Shown one piece after another: positions 21,301 to 25,251 of a stretch of DNA of 25,251 nt. Each line of letters starts with the position of its first letter. Within the stretch, counting starts at the first letter, position 1. Made by a program: the position numbers and the translations under genes. The DNA lies in IMG/VR virus record IMGVR_UViG_3300037193_001807, positions 1-25,251 of that record, one strand, 5' to 3'. The DNA is from a virus. The notes beneath the pieces are model-generated. The model was not told the origin of the DNA, ran no database searches, and saw nothing but the letters and a program-made list of their open reading frames with translations.

Positions 21301-21589
21301 GAACAAGGCCGAGGGCGTTGTCGAGCGCGCCGCTCGCTCGTTGGCCAAGACAGCGGTCGACAGCGTGTCCGGTGTGCAGGACGCGCTCGTGACCGACGCC
21401 TGGGCCACCGACTTCAACGCCCGGGTCAACGCCGAGCTGGCCGCTCATGACGTCGGCGCGGCCGTCCCGCCGCAGCCCGCGAAGCAGGTCTCGGTGGTCA
21501 ACAACTTCTACACCGAGTCGTCGTCGCGCGAGTCCGCGGAGGTCGCCCTGGTGCAACGTCGGCAGGCCGCCATGGGGATGTTCGGATGA
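18341..21589 (+). CDS. Tape measure protein
   Basis: GTG 18341 follows GGAGGTGA (18330-18337), an extended anti-SD match, and gives 1082 residues. The N-terminal ~110 residues carry a tandem duplication (ITIPVDLDLDTARLRAQLEAL). Residues ~165-260 include Gly-rich and hydrophobic stretches (VLPAVLALAAAPIATVLAG), likely membrane-active. The middle is helical. Residues 676-896 are twenty perfect 11-residue periods. The C-terminus (ADGLNSKAGAVEAAARRLADAA, FGSPPKVWVEIGEGLAGGLAIGM) is the conserved end of actinophage tape measures. At about 0.15 nm per residue the length predicts a tail near 160 nm. It is chaperoned by the two proteins upstream and overlaps the next gene by ATGA. Confidence 0.93.
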   Translation: MSSPGGDEVGRVSIRVVPDTSGFRRRLQSELAGIERGLEITVPVNFEVDTAGLRAQLQALDSSRITIPVDLDLDTARLRAQLEALDSSRITIPVDLDVGTAIAELQAQLQAIDSRNVRVEIDITGVEAALLQLEAIEDAVSRLDGRTINLNISVDGLAAALAQFTSLSAIIGLLGRGGGGGSGGAGGAIGMIGRGLGVAASAALSLGKFLLAAGAQATVLSVAGAGITAAFGAASTAVAVLPAVLALAAAPIATVLAGMDGIERAAKRIKPQFDALKASVSATFERGMVPVFQRLAQTFPALQSGMNGVATSITGIAQRLADMVASEPGIARIDAVFKNVRASLDGMAPGIAATVDSLLILASQSGAFDAITRAVNEFGTRFRANVLELVANGTLDSAFRGLADLTGIAARGFADLVTNGIELFAAAAPGVNHALESITGFFNRFDWTSLGESVGGVFRGIGDAINKIPQATIDGIAAAFERLSATFQDPAIQQMFVNIISMAPLAIDAINNLVIAFARVGSFLAGLAQAVNGTVKLISVGLQAIGDPAGLLAGKYTAAFAAAEAEIALGSKKIADAFASSTPAIAAAVNGIPESVLAPLRTIPGAINTLNPGIAAAVTSLGGRSANAAERAMQGVPPALTAPLQPVPQQVTGALAPAESAAQTATNNISNTLQSGAAKWGPAVDTGLQGITTSLQTGTSQWSTTVGTAITGVSMAITTGFAGAAAAATTGITGVTTAISVGTANWYIAVSTGMTAMQLAVQAGMALLIVAMQQGFLQMQMIATQGMALFAQAILVGFTTVVPAVQQGMLLIVMAVQQGFAQIVAAVTAGMAAVAAALQLNWGVAVAATVNAMAQMAAAVTAGMAQMLAVSTQGWAQMTQATVQAMQQMIAGVTNGGNQMVSVLTNAISRCLAALRSAVGQFRAAGAAMGQALADGLNSKAGAVEAAARRLADAAAAAMRAAAEFGSPPKVWVEIGEGLAGGLAIGMNKAEGVVERAARSLAKTAVDSVSGVQDALVTDAWATDFNARVNAELAAHDVGAAVPPQPAKQVSVVNNFYTESSSRESAEVALVQRRQAAMGMFG
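18485..18634 (+). repeat. Tandem 75-bp duplication in the 5' part of the tape measure gene
   Basis: Bases 18485-18559 and 18560-18634 are two copies of a 75-bp unit starting GACACGG, with few differences, mostly silent. Each encodes 25 residues with the core DSSRITIPVDLD. A shorter related segment lies before them. A recent in-frame duplication of a beta-alpha unit would lengthen the protein. Confidence 0.8.
20366..21028 (+). repeat. Twenty 11-codon periods in the tape measure gene
   Basis: A Gly codon recurs every 33 bases from residue 676 to 896 without a single insertion or deletion: 17 of the 21 marker positions are Gly, three Ala and one Asn. The residue after the marker is most often Met, Phe, Trp or Thr. 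Hendecads describe right-handed coiled coils, and 11-residue periods with aromatic residues are known in tape measures. Confidence 0.85.
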
Positions 21590-22482
21590 CCGGACCGCTC
21601 TACCCGCCGTTTTACCCCCCGGCCTACCCCTACGCCGACCCTCCGCCACCTCCGGTCCCGGAGCAGCTCACGGTCAACGGTGTCGACCTCGGTTCGTACG
21701 CCTACATGACCACCGACGTCAGTGGGCTGCTCACCGTGCCAGCGCTGCGCGGGGAGGATGTGGTGGTCCCGGGTCGGCACGGGCGGATCCGCACCGAAGG
21801 CAAGCGGTTCGACGCCAACGAGATCGTGCTGCCGATGTGGGTGGTCGGCTCCCGCCCGGACGGGCTGATCCCGGGCGGTGGGATGGAGCGCGAGTTCTAC
21901 CGACGGCGGGACGACCTGTTGCAGTTGTTCCACGCTGATGAGGTCGAGCTCGCGTTCCGGCGCCCGGACGGGCTGGTGCTCACCGCCGGGGCGCAGGTCG
22001 TGGATGTCATGGACTTCACGCGCCGCTACGCGGAGCCCCTCGCGATGGTGTCGGTGGCGCTACGCCTGACCGACCCGTTCTGGGTCGACGCCACCGACGT
22101 CGCCCAGGCCATCACTGGCGTGACCGGCACGACCGCCACCCTGACCTTGTTCGACGGCTCCACCGCGCCGATTGCGGACGCCCGGATCACGTTCCACGGC
22201 CCAGTCTCGAACCCGCGCCTGGCGGTCGGTGACCGCTGGGTTCAGTACAACGGCGTGGTCGCGGCCGGCCGTGAGCTGGTGCTCGAGTGCGGGCACTGGC
22301 GGGCTTCGGCCGGGGCGGGTGCCGCCTGGTCGCCGGACGAGCGTCAGGTGTACCGGGAGCCGGGCCCCGCCTGGTTCGAGTTCCCGCCGTCCCGCACTCC
22401 GTTGACGGCCACGTTCATCCACACCGGTGGCGGATCCGCGTCCGTCGAGATCGCCGGCAGAAGGAAGTTTTTGTCGATCTAG
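21586..22482 (+). CDS. Distal tail (Dit-like) / minor tail protein
   Basis: ATG 21586 overlaps the tape measure stop (ATGA); 298 residues. After a Tyr/Pro-rich N-terminus (~25 residues) comes VNGVDLGSYAYMTTDVSGLLTVP, typical of siphovirus Dit proteins, then VVVPGRHGRIRTEGKRFDANEIVLPMWVVG, the ring-forming domain, and a C-terminal beta domain (residues ~180-298). Dit makes the hexameric hub between tube and baseplate. The last codons (AGA AGG AAG TTT TTG) are rare types for this genome and adjoin a homing-endonuclease gene. The stop shares CTAG with that leftward gene. Confidence 0.82.
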   Translation: MTGPLYPPFYPPAYPYADPPPPPVPEQLTVNGVDLGSYAYMTTDVSGLLTVPALRGEDVVVPGRHGRIRTEGKRFDANEIVLPMWVVGSRPDGLIPGGGMEREFYRRRDDLLQLFHADEVELAFRRPDGLVLTAGAQVVDVMDFTRRYAEPLAMVSVALRLTDPFWVDATDVAQAITGVTGTTATLTLFDGSTAPIADARITFHGPVSNPRLAVGDRWVQYNGVVAAGRELVLECGHWRASAGAGAAWSPDERQVYREPGPAWFEFPPSRTPLTATFIHTGGGSASVEIAGRRKFLSI

Positions 22483-23078
22483 CTCCGTCGCCGTTGGGCG
22501 TATCGCTCCCTCCGGCGGCGGTTGTCCTCTTCTCGATGTGCCGCATTCCATGCTCGCTTCCGAGCGAGCGAACACTCTGCGCACTTCCAGTGCCCATTTG
22601 CATCCCGCTGAATGGGGTGGCCGCGCTTGCACTCAGTGAGTCGCTGGCGGCCTCGTCGCAGGTTCTCGGGCTGTGTAACTACCTCAAGGTGGGCTGGATT
22701 GACGCAGAACCTGTGCGAGCAGTCCGCTCCACCGGGGCATTGCTCGTCGCGGCCGTGGCAGGCGTGATCCACCTGACGTCCGCAGGGGATCGGCCCTACG
22801 TGCTTTTCGTACGACCAACGGTGAGCGAGCTGGGTTCCGGTCCAGCCGTAACCACTCTGCGCGCGGCGATGCCCGGGCCACGGCCAGCACGCTTCGGGGT
22901 CACCTTTGTCGATCATCGCGAACCACTCGTCGGGACTGCGACGAGCGCGCGAGTACTCGTCGAGTCGGTCGTGATAGCGCAGGTACTGCCAGCAGCGATG
23001 ACACAGGCCGCGGCCTCCGATTGGCCTGACTTCTCCGCAGTGCACACAGGTGCGCTCGTTCGTTTCGCCGGAACTCAC
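22479..23078 (-). CDS. Leftward HNH homing endonuclease
   Basis: GTG 23078 on the minus strand is chosen because TAAACT lies 7 nt upstream and because the protein start would otherwise collide with the + strand gene at 23122; 199 residues. N-terminal zinc knuckle (CVHCGE...LCHRCW), then ECWPW-type segment (ACWPWPGHRRAQSGYGW), AHRWSYEKHVGPIP, and the HNH core GRQVDHACHG...CVNPAHLEVVTQPENLRRG. C-terminal CKRGHPI...CAECSLARKR is a second zinc finger used for DNA binding. This is the free-standing HNH_3 homing type. Its stop shares CTAG with the Dit gene. Confidence 0.85.
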   Translation of the reverse strand: MSSGETNERTCVHCGEVRPIGGRGLCHRCWQYLRYHDRLDEYSRARRSPDEWFAMIDKGDPEACWPWPGHRRAQSGYGWTGTQLAHRWSYEKHVGPIPCGRQVDHACHGRDEQCPGGADCSHRFCVNPAHLEVVTQPENLRRGRQRLTECKRGHPIQRDANGHWKCAECSLARKRAWNAAHREEDNRRRRERYAQRRRS

Positions 23079-23091
23079 AGACCAGAGTTTA
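23079..23091 (-). promoter_or_regulatory. Leaderless-type -10 element for the leftward HNH gene
   Basis: TAAACT (23091-23086 on the minus strand) is 7 nt before GTG 23078, with no ribosome-binding sequence. The gap between it and the + strand ATG 23122 is AT-richer than usual. Confidence 0.5.
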
Positions 23092-23121
23092 CCTGAAATT
23101 CTGAACCTTACCGAGGAGCCC

Positions 23122-23550
23122 ATGTCCACGCTGTACGACTCGGCCCGTGAGGGCTTCCTGGCGGGCGAGATCGTCTGGAAGACCGGCGGCTCGGTCATCA
23201 AGGCCAGCCTGGTGCGCGGCTACACGTTCTCGGTCACGCACAAGTTCATGTCCGACGTGGTCGGTGCGGGCGGCACGGTGGTGGCCACCGAGACGCTGAA
23301 CTCGCTGACCAACGTCGCCGGGGTGGCCGACGCCGCGGACGCCGTGTTCGAGGCGGTTCCGGAGGGTGCCGCGATCCCGCACCTGGTCATCTACCAGGCG
23401 TCGGCGGTGACCGGGGGCAGTGATCTGCCGGCCAGCCAGCAGCGGTTGATCGTGTTCATCGACCGCGGGTCCGGCGTGCCGGTCCTACCCAACGGCCAGG
23501 ATATTACCGCAGCTTGGTCTCCCGGTAGTGACAAAATATTCCGTCTTTAG
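23122..23550 (+). CDS. Tail protein (minor tail / tail fibre type)
   Basis: ATG 23122 with GAGGAG (23113-23118) gives 142 residues. Beta-rich: STLYDSAREGFLAGEIVWKTGGSVIKASLVRGY, VVATETLNSLTNVAGVADAADAVF, IPHLVIYQASAVTGG, LIVFIDRGSGVPVLPNGQDI and a final W-S-P-G-S-DKIFRL. I know this pattern from small actinophage tail proteins between Dit and the fibres. The last 18 codons have 11 A/T-ending codons, unlike the rest of the gene, next to the HNH gene downstream. It is sandwiched between two homing endonuclease genes. Confidence 0.72.
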   Translation: MSTLYDSAREGFLAGEIVWKTGGSVIKASLVRGYTFSVTHKFMSDVVGAGGTVVATETLNSLTNVAGVADAADAVFEAVPEGAAIPHLVIYQASAVTGGSDLPASQQRLIVFIDRGSGVPVLPNGQDITAAWSPGSDKIFRL

Positions 23551-23572
23551 TCCATACGGCAACCGCAGCGGG

Positions 23573-23585
23573 TAGCATCCACTTT
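23573..23585 (+). promoter_or_regulatory. Leaderless-type -10 element for the rightward HNH gene
   Basis: TAGCAT (23573-23578) stands 7 nt before GTG 23586, the same spacing as at the leftward HNH gene, and there is no Shine-Dalgarno. A -35 is not evident. Confidence 0.5.
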
Positions 23586-24389
23586 GTGGATGTAACGACG
23601 TGCAGCGTGGACGGATGCTCAGGTCGGCGAGACCGGAAGGGCTACTGCCAGCGGCACTACATGCGTTGGTATCGCACTGGCTCCACGGCAGGGTTCGAAG
23701 GTCGACCGCAGCCGAAGGTTTGTCCCACGTGCAATAAGACCTTCCAACCGAAGTACAACCGGACCGTCTACTGCTCGACCGAGTGTCGCAGCGGCGGCCA
23801 GGGGACTTGCCAAGGCTGCGGCAAGACGTTCCAGAGAAGCTCTGCGTCTCGACTTCGGCAGCGCTACTGCACGCGTTCTTGCTATGAAGCGACGGATGCT
23901 CGCACGGCCAATCGATCGTGCCTGCTGTGCGGAGACTCGGTGCGACCGGGGAACAAGTACTGCTCGCGGACCTGTGCGATCGAGGCAAGCCGTGCCCATC
24001 GAGTTGCCCGGACTTGCCCACAGTGTGGTGACGAGTTCCTAAGCAAGGCGTCGCGGGGACAGAAGTACTGCTCTCGGTCCTGCAACGCGCTCGCGAACAA
24101 CTCCGCGAAAGCTCGTTTCGCTCTGGGCGATGCGACGCTGCACACCTCCGGTTACATGATCGTGAAGACGACAGACGGCTGGAAGATGCAGCACCGCCTT
24201 GTCATGGAGGAGATGCTCGGGCGCCCACTAGAGGCGCACGAGCGGGTGCATCACAAGAACGGGGATCGAGCCGACAATCGGCCGGAGAACCTCGAGCTAT
24301 GGAAGGTCAAGAACCGCAAGGATCCGTCTGGGGTGCGAGCGGTCGACTACCACTGTCCTGGCTGCCGTTGCGGTGAGCCTATGACTTAG
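23586..24389 (+). CDS. HNH homing endonuclease with tandem zinc fingers
   Basis: GTG 23586 gives 267 residues. The N-terminal ~170 residues contain five Cys-rich fingers: CSVDGC...YCQRHY, CPTCNKTFQ...YCSTEC, CQGCGKTF...YCTRSC, CLLCGDS...YCSRTC, CPQCGDEF...YCSRSC, apparently made by repeated duplication of a CxxC-F-YCSxxC unit and probably reading a long target. The C-terminal HNH_3 domain is HRLVMEEMLGRPLEAHERVHHKNGDRADNRPENLELW, with the HH, Asn and Asn-x-x-His/Asn-type residues in order, followed by a final C-pair. It is a free-standing homing endonuclease inserted between tail genes. Codon use is less GC-biased than in its neighbours. Confidence 0.85.
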   Translation: MDVTTCSVDGCSGRRDRKGYCQRHYMRWYRTGSTAGFEGRPQPKVCPTCNKTFQPKYNRTVYCSTECRSGGQGTCQGCGKTFQRSSASRLRQRYCTRSCYEATDARTANRSCLLCGDSVRPGNKYCSRTCAIEASRAHRVARTCPQCGDEFLSKASRGQKYCSRSCNALANNSAKARFALGDATLHTSGYMIVKTTDGWKMQHRLVMEEMLGRPLEAHERVHHKNGDRADNRPENLELWKVKNRKDPSGVRAVDYHCPGCRCGEPMT

Positions 24390-24407
24390 CCCAGGAGGAC
24401 CAGGCCC

Positions 24408-25251
24408 GTGGCTGACCTGTTCACGCCGAAGTCCCCGCCGTGGGCCGACGGACCGCCCGGTGCCACGCCGATCCTGGCCAACGACCTCGACCGGATCGAA
24501 GACGGCATCGAGGCCCTGGACCTCGAGGTGGATGGTCTGAGCGACCGGCTGGACGCGGTACAGGCCCAGCTCGCGAACCTCACCCTGACCGGGGTGCCGG
24601 TGGTTACTACGGGCACCCGTGGCACGCCGAGTAAGGGCCGGATCGTGTTCGACGACGACCTGGACGCCTACATGGGCGGCACCGGGTCGGAGTGGATCGA
24701 GCTAAGTGTCGGCGAAGTGGTCCCTGGCCCCGGCTCGGGTGCTGCACCCACGGGCATGACCGCCACGGTGCAGCCGGACAACTCGATCGTGCTGACCTGG
24801 AACCCGGTCACCAACGCCACGCACTACAAGCTGTACGAGATCCGCTCGCCGAGCGGGGTTGCGGGCGCGGACAACCTTACGGTCACCACGTCGACGCGCA
24901 CCCCGAGCTCGATGGGCAACTACGAGTACTGGGTGTCCGCGTTCGTCGGTGGCGTGGAGACGGCCGCGTCCAACCATGCGGTGTGCTCGCTGCCCTACGG
25001 CAGCGACCCCACCAACCCCGGCGGCGGGGATCCGGCCGGTTCACCGGCGGAGCTGCTGGCGTTCGGTGCGGGTGGCGGGGACTGGAACCTGGGCGTGGGC
25101 TACCCGTCCGGGCACGTGGACATCTCGCCGGAACAGCTTATGGACGGCTGGTCGGAGGCCCCGTACTTCTACGTCAACGAGGCCGGGACGCACGTCCATT
25201 TCCAGGTGCCGATGAACGGTGGCCGGACCTCGAGCAACACGAAGTACCCGC
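24408..25251 (+). CDS. Tail fibre with FN3 domain and polysaccharide-lyase-like start (3' end outside window)
   Basis: GTG 24408 follows AGGAGG (24393-24398) with 9-nt spacing; 281 codons are visible and the frame is open at the edge. Residues ~1-30 (FTPKSPPWADGPPGATPIL) are a virion-attachment type N-terminus, ~24-60 a short coiled coil (LDRIEDGIEALDLEVDGLSDRL), ~62-100 a small beta domain, ~111-197 a fibronectin type III domain (IVLTWNPVTNATHYKLYEI ... YEYWVSAFV), then a Gly/Pro linker. From ~214 (ELLAFGAGGGDWNLGVGYP) to the end, with HVHFQVPMNGGRTSSNTKYP, the pattern matches alginate-lyase-like (PL7-type) proteins, whose conserved PRSELRE would follow. It probably cleaves a host surface polysaccharide. 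Confidence 0.7.
   Translation, partial: MADLFTPKSPPWADGPPGATPILANDLDRIEDGIEALDLEVDGLSDRLDAVQAQLANLTLTGVPVVTTGTRGTPSKGRIVFDDDLDAYMGGTGSEWIELSVGEVVPGPGSGAAPTGMTATVQPDNSIVLTWNPVTNATHYKLYEIRSPSGVAGADNLTVTTSTRTPSSMGNYEYWVSAFVGGVETAASNHAVCSLPYGSDPTNPGGGDPAGSPAELLAFGAGGGDWNLGVGYPSGHVDISPEQLMDGWSEAPYFYVNEAGTHVHFQVPMNGGRTSSNTKYP

Noticed and set aside
1-25251. CRISPR array, insertion sequence, integrase or attachment site
   Set aside because: No regularly spaced direct repeats, transposase or recombinase motifs, or duplicated tRNA ends were seen in the window.

Overview
The window reads as part of a tailed-phage genome (siphovirus type, Caudoviricetes) from a GC-rich actinobacterial host; it could equally be a prophage segment. 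The host inference rests on high GC with strong G/C bias at third codon positions, many GTG starts, leaderless-looking start sites, and protein families typical of actinophages (DUF2493/SLOG, DUF5403, DUF6131-like, actinophage-type HNH and TerL). No integrase, repressor, lysin or bacterial housekeeping gene is visible, so the host genus and lifestyle cannot be fixed.

Left part (1-6363, all +): a replication/early-type operon. A possible 17-codon leader peptide runs into a replication initiator with an internal array of ATGGC/GCCAT repeats, then a G39P-like helicase-loader candidate with a zinc finger, a SLOG/DUF2493 protein, and a chain of very small genes joined mostly by 4-nt ATGA/GTGA overlaps. 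A nuclease-like protein, two-helix membrane proteins, a zinc-finger/MerR-like HTH protein and microproteins follow. Strong hairpins at 3-39, 3876-3901, 4475-4509 and 5745-5781 divide the operon.

Middle (6360-9666): a leftward pair (membrane microprotein and HTH regulator), an AT-richer HNH nuclease, then the packaging module (TerS, a 26-bp palindrome, an unusual tRNA-like element, TerL).

Right part (9874-25251, mainly +): an SPP1/HK97-style virion module in canonical order: portal, MuF-like minor head protein, scaffold, HK97-fold capsid protein, head-tail connectors, tail terminator, major tail protein (flanked by hairpins on both sides), two tail-assembly chaperone frames joined by a probable -1 frameshift, a 1082-residue tape measure protein with 20 exact 11-residue periods, a Dit-like protein and further tail proteins. 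The last gene runs off the window and looks like a tail fibre with an FN3 domain and the beginning of a polysaccharide-lyase-like domain. Free-standing HNH homing endonucleases flank one small tail gene.

Four leftward units (6360-6859, 9663-9848, 12422-12688, 22479-23078) sit in an otherwise rightward genome. Each ends tail-to-tail with the neighbouring rightward gene through one shared CTAG, and three have a TANNNT -10 motif 6-7 nt before the start codon, suggesting self-contained, leaderless, separately transcribed cargo genes.

The strongest leads for a second look are the candidate origin inside the initiator gene (526-643), the 17-bp perfect inverted repeat around the ribosome site and start of the connector gene (15305-15375), the oversized tRNA-like element between terS and terL (7915-8022), the CTAG/leaderless cargo pattern, and the recoded gene ends beside the homing endonucleases.
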